From: Nonomuraea glycinis
Lineage (GTDB): Bacteria; Actinomycetota; Actinomycetes; Streptosporangiales; Streptosporangiaceae
Assembly: GCF_014646515.1 (NCBI RefSeq)
Contig: NZ_BMNK01000005.1
Span: 245,710-309,709 of the forward strand
Reading direction: 5' to 3'
DNA: 64,000 nt
The first letter of the stretch is position 1, and every line of letters begins with the position of its first letter. The translations under genes were made by a program, and so were the position numbers. Below are positions 17,513 to 25,502 of this stretch, piece by piece. Below the pieces are notes generated by a model, which worked only from the letters and a program-made list of their open reading frames with translations, had not been told where the DNA came from and ran no database searches.

Positions 17513-18001
17513 CTATCGGTTGACGCCGCTGGGCAGCCTGCACACCGTGTCGAGGCCCAGGACGTGGTTGAGCCGGCCGAAGGCCAGCCAGGAGCCGAGG
17601 CTCATGCTCAGTTCGACGATCTCGCGCTGGGTGTAGTGAGTGGTCATCCGGGTCCAGAACTCGTCGTCCAGGCCGTGGTGGTCGAGGGCGTACCGCTCGG
17701 CGTACTCGGCGGCCAGCCGGGTGCGGTCGTCGAAGGCGTCGGTGGTGCGCCAGTGCGTCACCGCGTCGGCGAACCCCTCCTCGACCTTCTTTCCGTCCCG
17801 TTCGGTCCGCCAGTCGAGGCAGAACGCGCATCCGTTGATCTGCGCGATCCGCAGCCGTGCCGCCTCGAACTCGCGCAGCCCGAGGGTCGTGTGGGCGTAC
17901 ACCGACATGGAGAATTTCGAGGCGGAGATCCCGATGCCGGGGATCATCTCGCCCCACACGTACTCGATCGCGTCCTTGCCCTCGGGGATGTCGATGTTCA
18001 C
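17513..18001 (-). CDS. Carboxymuconolactone decarboxylase (AhpD-like) family protein
   Basis: The product is 162 residues and all-helical, of the CMD/AhpD family. The GTG start at 18001 overlaps the stop of the upstream gene (GTGA), showing coupling; longer upstream readings are only the shadow of that gene. The family signature is visible: LREFEAARLRIAQINGCAFCLDWRT with Cys-x-x-Cys-like spacing (CAFC), and then VTHWRTTDAFDDRTRLAAEYAERY. The CxxC supports a peroxidase/thiol role like AhpD more than classical ring decarboxylation. Being between a dehydrogenase and an H2O2-producing cholesterol oxidase, it could detoxify peroxide or act in sterol catabolism; this is inference. Confidence 0.88.
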   Translation of the reverse strand: MNIDIPEGKDAIEYVWGEMIPGIGISASKFSMSVYAHTTLGLREFEAARLRIAQINGCAFCLDWRTERDGKKVEEGFADAVTHWRTTDAFDDRTRLAAEYAERYALDHHGLDDEFWTRMTTHYTQREIVELSMSLGSWLAFGRLNHVLGLDTVCRLPSGVNR

Positions 18002-19071
18002 GCGGGTCTCCTTCCGAGCCTGCCGGGGCGCAGGGGGACGTCGAGCGCGTCGTACAGGCCCGGCTCGGCGGCCATCAGCCAGTCGATGGCGCTCACCAGG
18101 CGGGCGACGGCGGTGGCGTTCCCGCCCGCGGACCGGTTCCCGGCCTCGTCGACCGCCTCGATCGTGACCTCGATGCGCGGGCTGCCCTCGATGATCACCC
18201 GGTGCGCGCCCGCGCCGTCCGGCGGCGTCGGCCAGTCCGGTGCGCAGGAGGGGTGGATGCGGGTGACGTGCTCGATGACGATCCGGGGCTCGCCCTCGAC
18301 GATGCCCTGCACCTCGAACCGCAGCGCGCCCTGGGTGCCCGCCTCGAACTCGCCCATCGACACCGTGCTCACCGTGGCGTCGAGCGGGCGCCGGGCCACG
18401 CTCTCGCGGATCTCCTCCACCTCCACGCCGAGGCCCCTGGCGATCAGCCGTACCTGCCCGCCCCACACCATGGTCGGGACCGTCGGCGCGATCATCGGCG
18501 GCTCGTAGTCCATCGGCTGGCCCATGCCGACCAGGTAGCGAACGGAGTCCGGCTGGTCGTAGGTGGTGTAGTCGAAGATCTCCTGGCAGCGGATCGCGTC
18601 CACGGTGGTGCCGAGCCCGCTGACCAGCAGGGGCAGCACGTCGTTGCCCCAGCCGGGGTCGACGCCGGAGACGAACAGCGAGCCGCCGCCTTCCCCGACG
18701 GCGGCCAGCACCGCCTCCCGGGTCTCCGGCGGGGCGTTGCGCTGGTCGTACAGCGCGTACAGGGAAGGGGTGACGACCACGGCGCCGGCCCGGATCGCCC
18801 GGAGGATGTCGGCGAGCGCGTCGTCGGGGCGGATGTCGCCGGACGCGGCGTACACGACGGCGCCCGGACGGGTGGCCAGCACCGCGTCCACGTCGCCGGT
18901 GGCCGCGATGCCCAGATCGCGGCCGAGCCCACCGAGGTCGCCCGCGTCGCGGCCGAGCTTGAGGGGGTCGTGGACGAGCACAGCGGAGAGTTTCAGCGCC
19001 GGGTGGGCGTCGACGGCACGGATGGCCGCGCGGCCGATGTTGCCGGTGCCCCAGACAACCGTGGACGTCAT
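17998..19071 (-). CDS. Dihydrodipicolinate-reductase-like NAD(P)H-dependent oxidoreductase
   Basis: The product is 357 residues. The N-terminal Rossmann motif is TVVWGTGNIGRAAIRAV (residues about 4-20), followed by VLVHDPLKLGRDAGDL and the VVTPSLYALYD and SGVDPGWGNDVLPLL segments. These are typical of the DapB-like/2,4-diaminopentanoate dehydrogenase-related family that is abundant in mycobacteria and rhodococci, where many copies accompany lipid and sterol genes. The substrate is not known. It is the first gene of the operon leading to the cholesterol oxidase. A perfect 14-bp palindrome matching the KstR2 box ends about 12 bp upstream of its ATG, so a sterol-responsive repressor could block this promoter. 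Confidence 0.82.
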   Translation of the reverse strand: MTSTVVWGTGNIGRAAIRAVDAHPALKLSAVLVHDPLKLGRDAGDLGGLGRDLGIAATGDVDAVLATRPGAVVYAASGDIRPDDALADILRAIRAGAVVVTPSLYALYDQRNAPPETREAVLAAVGEGGGSLFVSGVDPGWGNDVLPLLVSGLGTTVDAIRCQEIFDYTTYDQPDSVRYLVGMGQPMDYEPPMIAPTVPTMVWGGQVRLIARGLGVEVEEIRESVARRPLDATVSTVSMGEFEAGTQGALRFEVQGIVEGEPRIVIEHVTRIHPSCAPDWPTPPDGAGAHRVIIEGSPRIEVTIEAVDEAGNRSAGGNATAVARLVSAIDWLMAAEPGLYDALDVPLRPGRLGRRPA

Positions 19072-19082
19072 GGGCGGAGCGT

Positions 19083-19096
19083 AGCAAGCGCTTGGT
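19083..19096. promoter_or_regulatory. KstR2-type operator
   Basis: AGCAAGCGCTTGGT fits the 14-bp KstR2 consensus AnCAAGnnCTTGnT at every fixed position. KstR2 is the TetR-family repressor of late cholesterol catabolism in mycobacteria. The site lies just upstream of the first gene of the cholesterol oxidase operon. The match is seen; the binding is inferred. Confidence 0.6.
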
Positions 19097-19175
19097 TAAG
19101 TGTATAGGGCCCTCACAGCCCGATATCGCCACCTATGAGAATCGACGGCCGGCATCGCCGATAGCCTGATGGACG

Positions 19176-19589
19176 ATGCTCACGACTTGGCCGGTGCTGG
19201 CGGCCGTCTCCGCCGGTGGCGTGCTCGGCGCGCTGGCCCGGCACGCGATCGCGACCGCGCTGCCGCACCCGCCCGGCGCGTTCGCCTGGTCGATCCTCTT
19301 GGTCAACGTGTCGGGATGCCTGCTGATCGGCGTGCTCATGGTGCTGGTCGTCGAGGTGTGGACCGATCGGCCGCTGGTGCGCCCGTTCCTGGGCGTGGGC
19401 GTGCTCGGCGGCTACACCACCTTCTCCACCTACGCGGTTGAGGTGCACCAGGCGATGGCCGCCGGCCGGCCCGCGACCGCGTTGCTCTACCTGGCGATCA
19501 CCCCGGCCGCCGCCGTGCTCGCCGCGTGGGCGGGGGCCGCACTCACCGGCCGGGCCGTGCGGGCGTTCAGGAGAGGGGACGGCGGATGA
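19176..19589 (+). CDS. crcB: Fluoride efflux transporter subunit CrcB/FluC 1
   Basis: The product is 137 residues with four transmembrane helices. CrcB/FluC landmarks are in place: GGVLGALARHAI in helix 1, LLVNVSGCLLIGVL in helix 2 (Asn of the pore), and GVLGGYTTFSTYAVE in helix 3, whose break binds the central Na+ and whose Phe residues line the fluoride path. Actinobacteria commonly use two different CrcB subunits as a heterodimer. The second copy starts within the stop of this gene (ATGA), so the pair is co-translated. It acts in the inner membrane, exporting F- passively. I see no fluoride riboswitch upstream. Confidence 0.95.
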   Translation: MLTTWPVLAAVSAGGVLGALARHAIATALPHPPGAFAWSILLVNVSGCLLIGVLMVLVVEVWTDRPLVRPFLGVGVLGGYTTFSTYAVEVHQAMAAGRPATALLYLAITPAAAVLAAWAGAALTGRAVRAFRRGDGG

Positions 19590-19948
19590 CGCTGCTGCTC
19601 GTCGCGCTGGGCGCCGCGGTCGGCGCGCCGCTGCGCTATCTGACCGACCGGCTCATCCGCGCCCGCCACGACTCGGTGTTCCCGTGGGGGACGCTGGCGG
19701 TGAACGTGGCCGGGTCGCTGCTGCTGGGGTTCGTGATCGGCCTGCCCGCCGGACCCGCGCTGACCGCCCTGCTGGGCACGGGCCTGTGCGGGGCGCTCAC
19801 CACCTACTCCACCTTCAGCTACGAGACCCTGCGCCTGGCCCAGGACGGCGCCCGCTTCCTCGCCGTCGTCAACGTCGCCGTCAGCCTCGCGGCCGGCCTC
19901 ACCGCCGCCATGATCGGCCTGCTGCTGGCACAGATCTTCACCGCCTGA
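19586..19948 (+). CDS. crcB: Fluoride efflux transporter subunit CrcB/FluC 2
   Basis: The product is 120 residues and begins at ATG 19586, overlapping the first crcB stop. Four helices carry the family motifs: GAAVGAPLRYLTDR, WGTLAVNVAGSLLLGF, and TGLCGALTTYSTFSYE with the Thr-Tyr-Ser-Thr-Phe signature. It is shorter than its partner and presumably inserts in the opposite orientation to form the heterodimeric antiparallel channel known for paired FluC proteins. The next gene is 93 bp downstream with its own start. Confidence 0.95.
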   Translation: MTLLLVALGAAVGAPLRYLTDRLIRARHDSVFPWGTLAVNVAGSLLLGFVIGLPAGPALTALLGTGLCGALTTYSTFSYETLRLAQDGARFLAVVNVAVSLAAGLTAAMIGLLLAQIFTA

Positions 19949-20041
19949 CTCAGGACCGCGCCGGGCCGTACCGAAAATAGAATCGCCGACGGGATCCTGC
20001 CGCCACGGGGCGGGCGGGAACCCAGCGGCGGAAGAGGCACC

Positions 20042-20320
20042 ATGGCAGCGGAATTCGAGCATGACGACCACATCCTCGTGCAGGACGGCAGGACGCTGGA
20101 GATCTTTCACCGTGACGTGGCGGGGAGCAGCCGCTTTCACGTGGCGTTTCTCGGGGTGCACGCGACGCCGCACCGGGACGGGTTCAAGGTCCGCGTCGGC
20201 CGCAGGCACGGCGAGGACGCGATCGTCGACGGGGTGCGGCTGACCATGAGCCAGGAACGGTTCGCGGAGTTCCAGAAGTTCATCGCCCTGGCCATCGCGG
20301 CTCGTGACCGAACCGCCTGA
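20042..20320 (+). CDS. Small conserved hypothetical protein
   Basis: The product is 92 residues, with no signal peptide, membrane helix or recognised domain. It reads as a compact beta-rich fold (ILVQDGRTLEIFH, RFHVAFLGVHATPHRDGFKVRVG, DGVRLTMSQERF) followed by an amphipathic C-terminal helix (FQKFIALAIAARDR). GAAGAGGCACC precedes the ATG as a ribosome site. The pattern resembles the small PH-like DUF proteins common in Streptomyces and Nonomuraea, but I assign no function. Confidence 0.7.
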   Translation: MAAEFEHDDHILVQDGRTLEIFHRDVAGSSRFHVAFLGVHATPHRDGFKVRVGRRHGEDAIVDGVRLTMSQERFAEFQKFIALAIAARDRTA

Positions 20321-20341
20321 ACCCCCCCCGGCGGACCGGCC

Positions 20342-20650
20342 TCAAACAGGAGTGCAGCCCAGGACGGCACCGATGGCGGTCATGATCGGGATGGACAGCA
20401 GCGTGGTCAGCAGGACGGTGCCACGGGCCAGCCGCCGACCGGCGTCTTAGGTGACCGCGTACACGTTCTGCGCGGTGGGCAGGGCGGCGAAGAGGGTGGC
20501 GGCCGGCAGTGCCGTCCCGTCCAGGCCCAGGATGAAGCGGGCGGTCACGTACGCGATCAGCGGCTGGACGACGGCCTTGAGCGCCACCACGAGGGCGACG
20601 TCCCGGCCCGCGCCGGCCTCCTCGGGCGGCGCGGGCCTACGGAACCGCAG
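20342..20650 (-). pseudogene. Remnant of an AEC (auxin efflux carrier) family transporter
   Basis: The minus strand encodes the last third of an AEC-type membrane transporter: VALKAVVQPLIAYVTARFILGLDGTALPAATLFAALPTAQN, split here as VVQPLIAYVTARF and AATLFAALPTAQN. An in-frame TAA follows at 20447-20449, and beyond it the frame continues as GTVLLTTLLSIPIMTAIGAVLG to a TGA at 20342. The TAA replaces what is usually a coding codon, so this is a nonsense mutation in an already truncated gene. The N-terminal two thirds are missing, and the frame upstream of about 20650 is unrelated. Confidence 0.75.
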
Positions 20651-20792
20651 TCGGCCGACGAGGTTGTCGGACGGACTCGGCGCGGCGGCAATGGCAGGAA
20701 TGCGGTGAAACATGGCAGCCTTGCGTCTCATGGCCGGCCGGCAGGCCATGTCACGCTTGTTCTGCATTAACGGGGATAAAAATGGAGGAACA

Positions 20793-20933
20793 ATGCGACG
20801 TTTTGCTGTGGTGCTGTTGACGGCCGGCGTGCTGAGCGCCGGGTTCGCCTCGGTCTTCGCCGGCGCCGCTGCCGCTGACCCGCAGGGGCCGGACACGTCC
20901 GACAGCGTGCGCATCACCAACCGCGACATGTGA
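20793..20933 (+). CDS. Small secreted peptide, unknown function
   Basis: The product is 46 residues. ATG 20793 has GGAGGA 4-9 bp upstream. The first 28 residues form a textbook signal peptide (RRF, a hydrophobic core VVLLTAGVLSAGFASVFAG, then AAAADP with cleavage after ADA-type AxA). The mature peptide would be only about 18 residues, hydrophilic and without Cys (ending SVRITNRDM). It could be a secreted peptide or the start of a truncated secreted protein, and it lies next to the AEC remnant. Coding is supported by the start signals; function is unknown. Confidence 0.55.
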   Translation: MRRFAVVLLTAGVLSAGFASVFAGAAAADPQGPDTSDSVRITNRDM

Positions 20934-21045
20934 CACCTTTCCCGGGCGGGCGGCCAACGCGATGGCCGCCCGCCCCATTGGCGACAAATACGCTTATGCG
21001 ATATTTCGTGTCGTACGGCTAATGATCAGAACAGCCGCCGGCCGT

Positions 21046-22206
21046 CTACCCATGCGCTCGGTAGGCAGCCTCCACCAGGCGGCGGACCCGGTCGCCGCCT
21101 CCTTCGATCAGCTCGGCCATCCGGTTGGGCACGTACGCGAAGGCGAGGTCGCCGTCGGCGAAGGCGAAGGCCCCGGTGACGCCGGCGTGGCCGAAGGCGG
21201 CGGGGGAGTCCGCGCCGGGCCACATCGGACCGCCGGGCAGCATGAACCCGGAGCTGTAGGCGGTGTGGCAGCCGAGCACGAGATCCATCCCGCCGGCCTC
21301 GGGCGTGCGCGCGGCGGCCGTGGTTTCGGGGCGCAGCAGCCGGACGCCGTCGACCTCGCCGGCGAGCGCGGCGTACAGGCGGGCGAGCGCGGCCGCGTTG
21401 CCCGCCCCGCCACAGGAGGGAATCTCCACCTGGCAGGTGCCGGCGCTGCTCAGCAGCTCCGCGGTGACGGCCACGCTGCCGAAGGTGGAGCGGTGGAAGA
21501 GGGAGGTGGGGTCGCCGATGGCCCGGTTCAGCGCCTCCAGCTGCGGGTGGCCGCGCCCCCGCAGGAGCTGACGTTCGGTGGGCGGTACGAGTCCCGCCAG
21601 CCGCCCGTCCGTGCCGGGCGGCAGGGTGATGTGCAGGTCGAGCCCGAGCGGCCCGGCGATCTCCTCGGCGAAGAACTCCCCGACGGTCCGGCCCGTGACG
21701 CGCCGGACCACCTCGCAGACCAGCCAGCCCATGGTCAGGCAGTGATACCCGTGGCCCTGCCCCGGCTGCCAGGCCGGCCGCGCGGCGGCCAGGGCGTCCC
21801 GTACCGGGGTGCGGAGCCGGATGTCGGCCAGGGTCAGCGGCGGGTCGACGGCCACCACGCCGGACCGGTGCCCGAGCACCCAGCGCAGCGGGATCTCGCT
21901 CTTCCCCTCGGCCGCGAACTCCGGCCAGTACGCCGCGACCGGAGTGTCGAGGTCGAGCAGCCCCCGGTCGACCAGCACCAGCGCGGCGGCGGCGACCAGT
22001 CCCTTGGTGGCCGAGGCGAGGAAGGCGATGGTGTCACGCCGCCAGGCGCCGTCGCCCGCCAGGCCGCCCCACAGCTCCACGACCGGCCGTCCCGCCTGGT
22101 AGACGGCCACCGACGCGCCCAGCTCCCGGCCGTCGGCGAAGTTGCGCGCGAAGGCGTCGCGAACGCCGCCGAAACAGGGCTCGCACCACCCATGGACCTC
22201 GCCCAC
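21046..22206 (-). CDS. Serine hydrolase, class C beta-lactamase/esterase EstB family
   Basis: The product is 386 residues with no signal peptide, so it is likely cytoplasmic. The catalytic SxxK motif is ASATKG (Ser near residue 65). The Tyr motif appears as GYHCLTMG (Tyr near 153), with His-Cys where beta-lactamases have Tyr-Ala-Asn. The third box is HAGVTG in place of KTG. This is the pattern of EstB-type carboxylesterases and related beta-lactamase-fold hydrolases rather than true antibiotic-resistance enzymes. An alternative GTG-rich N-terminus is not needed. The gene stands alone on the minus strand. Confidence 0.88.
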   Translation of the reverse strand: MGEVHGWCEPCFGGVRDAFARNFADGRELGASVAVYQAGRPVVELWGGLAGDGAWRRDTIAFLASATKGLVAAAALVLVDRGLLDLDTPVAAYWPEFAAEGKSEIPLRWVLGHRSGVVAVDPPLTLADIRLRTPVRDALAAARPAWQPGQGHGYHCLTMGWLVCEVVRRVTGRTVGEFFAEEIAGPLGLDLHITLPPGTDGRLAGLVPPTERQLLRGRGHPQLEALNRAIGDPTSLFHRSTFGSVAVTAELLSSAGTCQVEIPSCGGAGNAAALARLYAALAGEVDGVRLLRPETTAAARTPEAGGMDLVLGCHTAYSSGFMLPGGPMWPGADSPAAFGHAGVTGAFAFADGDLAFAYVPNRMAELIEGGGDRVRRLVEAAYRAHG

Positions 22207-22390
22207 ACCCTCTCCCCATGCCCGGCGGGGCCGGCTTGAGGGGCGAACCGGCTGCTTTCCCTCCGGCTACCCGGTGACCATGCCGAGAAACGGATGCGCG
22301 GGCGCCGGGAGCATGCCCCCGGCGGTCGCCGGCCACGCCCGTGACCTGGGCGCGACCGTACAGCCGAGGCGGGCGAGCCCTTCAGGAAGC

Positions 22391-23257
22391 TCAGCCGAGG
22401 CGGGCGAGCTCCTCCGAGGTGAGCTCCAGGGTGGCGGCGCCGACGGAGTCGAGGATGGTCTCCGGGCGGCTGGCGCCGGGGATGGGGATGACCACAGGGC
22501 TGCGGGCGAGCTCCCAGGCGAGGCAGACCTGCTGCGGGGACACGCCGCGCGCCGCGGCGATCTCGGTGAAGGCCGCCCGCTCGTTCAGCTCCCCGCCACG
22601 GGTGATGCCGCCGAGCGGGGACCAGGGGAGGAAGGCCAGGCCGAGCTCGGCGCAGACGTCGACCTCGGGCTCGCTGGACCGGAACCGGGGAGAGTACTGG
22701 TTCTGGACGCTCACCAGCCGGTCGCCGAGGATGTCGTGGGCGAGCCGGATCTGCGCCGGGTCGGCGTTCGAGATGCCCGCCATCTCGATCTTGCCGGCGT
22801 CGTACAGGTCCTTGAGTGCCCCGATGGTCTCCTCGTAGGGCACCTTCGGGTCGGGGCGGTGGTGCTGGTAGAGGCCGATGCGCTCCACGCCCAGAGCCTT
22901 CAGCGACCGGTCGCACGCCTGCTTGAGGTAGGACGGGCGGCCGTCGACCTCCCAGCCGCCGCCCGGCGTGCGGGTGTGGCCGCCCTTGGTCGCCACGAGC
23001 ACGGTGGCGGCGTCGCCGTCCCACCGGGCCAGCGCCCGGGCGACCAGGCGTTCGTTGTGGCCGACGTCGTCATGCGAGGGCGTGTAGGCGTCAGCGGTGT
23101 CTATCAGGGTCACGCCGGCGTCCAGCGCCGCGAGGATGGTGCGGATCGACTGGTCCTCATCGGGCATGTGCCCGGCCACGGACATGGGCATGGCGCCGAG
23201 CCCGATGACGGACACGGAGCGGTTTCCGATGGCGCGTGTTGTCATGGCGTTGTGCAT
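22391..23257 (-). CDS. Aldo/keto reductase
   Basis: The product is 288 residues. ATG 23257 follows GGGGAGGG at 9-bp spacing, better than the ATG at 23284. The TIM-barrel family is clear: IGLGAMPMS at the N-terminus, then LIDTADAYTPSHDDVGHNE with catalytic Asp and Tyr, LVATKGG with the catalytic Lys, and YQHHRPDPKVPYEE with the His. FLPWSPLGGI and a NADPH-binding IPGASRPE follow. It is an NADPH-dependent reductase of aldehydes or ketones, of the group near AKR11/13. It lies 43 bp after the MDMPI-domain gene in the same direction, so the two form a probable operon. Confidence 0.92.
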   Translation of the reverse strand: MHNAMTTRAIGNRSVSVIGLGAMPMSVAGHMPDEDQSIRTILAALDAGVTLIDTADAYTPSHDDVGHNERLVARALARWDGDAATVLVATKGGHTRTPGGGWEVDGRPSYLKQACDRSLKALGVERIGLYQHHRPDPKVPYEETIGALKDLYDAGKIEMAGISNADPAQIRLAHDILGDRLVSVQNQYSPRFRSSEPEVDVCAELGLAFLPWSPLGGITRGGELNERAAFTEIAAARGVSPQQVCLAWELARSPVVIPIPGASRPETILDSVGAATLELTSEELARLG

Positions 23258-23300
23258 GAGGACACCCTCCCCGCTGGAGCGCACTCCAGGTCAAGTCGCC

Positions 23301-24092
23301 CTAAAAACCGGTGAAAACTCCGCGCAGCTCGTCCAGGGTGAGCTTGCCGCCCGTGAGCGTCACCGTGGCCGGCGTGTGCTCGGCGGCGTGGCGCCCGGAG
23401 GCGAGCCGCAGCCACCACTCGGCCGGGGCGCTGAGCACCGCGTCGGGCTGGGCGGGCTCGTCGGTGAGGGCGACCGCGTCGGCCACGCTCAGCCCGAAGG
23501 AACGATCGGGGGAGGTGACGCGGACGGCGATGGCGACCGGGCGGTCGTTCAGAGCCTCGGCCTTGGTGATGAAGCCGAGGAACATGCTCACCTGGTCGAG
23601 AAGCGGCTCCGTCGCGGCCGGGGCCAGGGTCGCCGCCGGGTCGAAGGCGACCTCGACGTCCCAGGTGTGCAGAGCGAACTCGTTGAGCCGCATGCGCGCC
23701 GCGGTCGTGACGTCCACGGGCGCGGGGAGGAAGCCGAAAACGATCCTCAGCTCCTTCCGCGTCCGCGCGTCGAGCCCTTCGTACCGCGCGACCAGCGTCT
23801 CGTTGGCGGTCAGGAAGCCCGCGGCCCGCTCGGCCGGGGACATCGCGTCCCAGCGTGCCCAGACCTCCTTGTTGAAGTCTCCGCCCGGCACGGCGGCGCC
23901 GTCCAGCGCGGCCTCCAGGGCGGCCAGCGCGATCTCCGCACCGCTGCCGAGGTGACTGAGCACCTGCGACACGTCCCAGTCCGCCGCTCCGGACCGCCGG
24001 GTGAGGTCGTTGGCCGGCAGGCCACGCACCAGGGCCGCCAGGTGGACGTGGCCGCTGCGCAGAGCGTCGATGATCTGGTCGGCATCGGTCAT
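23301..24092 (-). CDS. Maleylpyruvate isomerase N-terminal (DinB-like) domain protein
   Basis: The product is 263 residues. ATG 24092 is chosen because GAGACG lies upstream and the MDMPI family begins here; the open frame extends upstream without similarity. The N-terminal four-helix bundle (residues about 5-150) has the family's metal-ligand pattern WDVSQVLSHLGSG (His near 45), and NEFALHTWDVEVA (His near 140). The C-terminal sterol-carrier-like region closes the protein. Members are mycothiol- or bacillithiol-dependent transferases or isomerases, which fits an actinomycete. It is divergent from the Rieske oxygenase operon with 139 bp between starts. Confidence 0.85.
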   Translation of the reverse strand: MTDADQIIDALRSGHVHLAALVRGLPANDLTRRSGAADWDVSQVLSHLGSGAEIALAALEAALDGAAVPGGDFNKEVWARWDAMSPAERAAGFLTANETLVARYEGLDARTRKELRIVFGFLPAPVDVTTAARMRLNEFALHTWDVEVAFDPAATLAPAATEPLLDQVSMFLGFITKAEALNDRPVAIAVRVTSPDRSFGLSVADAVALTDEPAQPDAVLSAPAEWWLRLASGRHAAEHTPATVTLTGGKLTLDELRGVFTGF

Positions 24093-24172
24093 GTTCGTCT
24101 CCCGAGGGGGTGGGTCCGGCCTGATGACAGCTTTCGCTTTCCGGCATGCGGGAAGCGACATTCCGCCGCACG

Positions 24173-24188
24173 GGTGACCGAGGTCACC
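24173..24188. promoter_or_regulatory. Palindrome upstream of the vanA-like operon
   Basis: GGTGACC (24173-24179) and GGTCACC (24182-24188) form a perfect inverted repeat with a 2-bp spacer, 44 bp upstream of the oxygenase start and in the region shared with the divergent MDMPI-domain gene. It is a plausible operator, possibly for the IclR regulator at the end of the operon. Confidence 0.5.
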
Positions 24189-24231
24189 ATCGAAGACGCG
24201 GGGACTGTCAGAAGATACGAAGGAGTTGCCT

Positions 24232-25287
24232 GTGTCGTCTATTCCCACCGACCAGTGGTACGTCGCGGCGTACGGACGTGAGATCGGCCAGGAGCTGTTC
24301 AGCCGCACCATCTGCGGCGAGTCGATCCTGTTCTGGCGCACCGGCGCCGGAGAGGTCACCGCCATGTCGGACCGCTGCGTGCACCGCCGCTTCCCGCTGT
24401 CCGAGGCGCCGAGCAGGCTGGTCGACGACCAGGTGGTGTGCGGATACCACGGCTTCACCTACGGCGCCGACGGCCGCTGCGTCGCCGTCCCCGGCCAGAC
24501 CCGGGTGCCGCGCACCGCCCGGCTGAAGAGCTACCCGACCGTGGAGCGGGACTCGTTCGTCTGGGTGTGGATCGGGGACCCCGCCAAGGCCGACCCGGCC
24601 GCCGTGCCCAGGGCGCCCTGGCTGGCCTCGCCCGACTACACCACCGTGTCCGGCATGGAGCCGCTCAAGGCGCGCTTCGAGCTGCTGGTGGACAACCTGC
24701 TCGACCTGTCGCACGAGACGTACCTGCACGGCGGCTACATCGGCACCCCGGAGGTGGCCGCCACCCCGACGACCACCGAGGTCGACGACGAGGCCGGCAT
24801 CGTCTACGTCAGCAGGCACATGGACGATGCCGAATGCCCGCCCTTCTACGCCAAGTCCACCGGCCTGACCGGCCGCATCATGCGCTGGCAGGACATCGAG
24901 TACAGCCCGCCGTGCCTGTACAAGCTGCACTCGCGGATCGCGCCGGTCGGCGTGCTGCCCCGCCCCGACGGCAGCGACCCGGACGCCTTCCACGTCGAGG
25001 TCGTCTACGCCATCACCCCCGAGACCGAGCACTCCACCCACGACTTCTGGGCCGTCGCCCGCGACTTCGCCCTCGACGACCAGGGCGTCTCGGACTTCCT
25101 CGCCGAGCAGAACCGTACGGTCGTGCTGCAGGACGTCGCCGCGCTCGACGTGCTGGAGCGGGTGATCGCGAGCGAGCCCCCGGGCTACCAGGAGCTGTCG
25201 ATCAACATCGACACCGGCGGGCTGGCCGCCCGGCGGATGCTGGCCAAGCTGGTCGAGCCGAGCGCGGCCCCGGCCCGGACGGCCTGA
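24232..25287 (+). CDS. vanA: Rieske oxygenase alpha subunit, vanillate O-demethylase-like
   Basis: The product is 351 residues. GTG 24232 has AAGGAG at 6-bp spacing. The Rieske [2Fe-2S] motif is CVHRRFP and then CGYHGF (CxH-x16-CxxH, residues about 46-70). The mononuclear Fe(II) site is DNLLDLSHETYLH (Asp, His, His near 155-167). The size and the single-component alpha-only architecture match VanA and other aryl-ether O-demethylases, which use electrons from a VanB reductase, encoded two genes downstream. The likely reaction is demethylation of a methoxy-aromatic such as vanillate to a catechol plus formaldehyde. The substrate could be another methoxylated aromatic acid. Confidence 0.9.
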   Translation: MSSIPTDQWYVAAYGREIGQELFSRTICGESILFWRTGAGEVTAMSDRCVHRRFPLSEAPSRLVDDQVVCGYHGFTYGADGRCVAVPGQTRVPRTARLKSYPTVERDSFVWVWIGDPAKADPAAVPRAPWLASPDYTTVSGMEPLKARFELLVDNLLDLSHETYLHGGYIGTPEVAATPTTTEVDDEAGIVYVSRHMDDAECPPFYAKSTGLTGRIMRWQDIEYSPPCLYKLHSRIAPVGVLPRPDGSDPDAFHVEVVYAITPETEHSTHDFWAVARDFALDDQGVSDFLAEQNRTVVLQDVAALDVLERVIASEPPGYQELSINIDTGGLAARRMLAKLVEPSAAPARTA

Positions 25288-25502
25288 TGAACGTCGAACC
25301 CACCCGCATGCTCACCGGCCCCGGGGTGCTGCGCGTGGTGTGGCTGCCGGGCAGCGACCTGCTGCGCGGCACCTGCCACTGCGGCGCGGCCTACCTCGCG
25401 GAAGGCCCCGTCGAGGTGTGGGACTGGCTGCTCGGCCACCCGGTCGGACACGACGCCGCCGCCGTGGACGGCGCGGCGGAGCTGTCGGCGGCCCGGCGAT
25501 GA
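25287..25502 (+). CDS. Small Cys/His protein between vanA and vanB
   Basis: The product is 71 residues. Its ATG overlaps the vanA stop by 1 bp (TGATG) and its own stop overlaps the next start (ATGA at 25499), so it is translationally locked between the oxygenase and reductase. It has no signal or membrane helix. It has the sequence LLRGTCHCGAAYLAEGP, a CHC motif with Trp-rich flanks (VEVWDWLLGHPVGH) that could bind metal or an Fe-S cluster. I do not recognise a family. The position suggests an assembly, stabilising or electron-transfer accessory for the demethylase. Confidence 0.7.
   Translation: MNVEPTRMLTGPGVLRVVWLPGSDLLRGTCHCGAAYLAEGPVEVWDWLLGHPVGHDAAAVDGAAELSAARR

Noticed and set aside
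17513..19132. A 539-residue minus-strand protein combining the CMD-family gene with upstream sequence
   Set aside because: The upstream part is the shadow of the DapB-like gene. The real CMD-family gene starts at GTG 18001 with a GTGA overlap.
19085..19175. Fluoride riboswitch before crcB1
   Set aside because: A CTGATG stretch is present near 19165, but the conserved GGcGATGG start and pseudoknot partners of the crcB motif are not. I cannot support a riboswitch.
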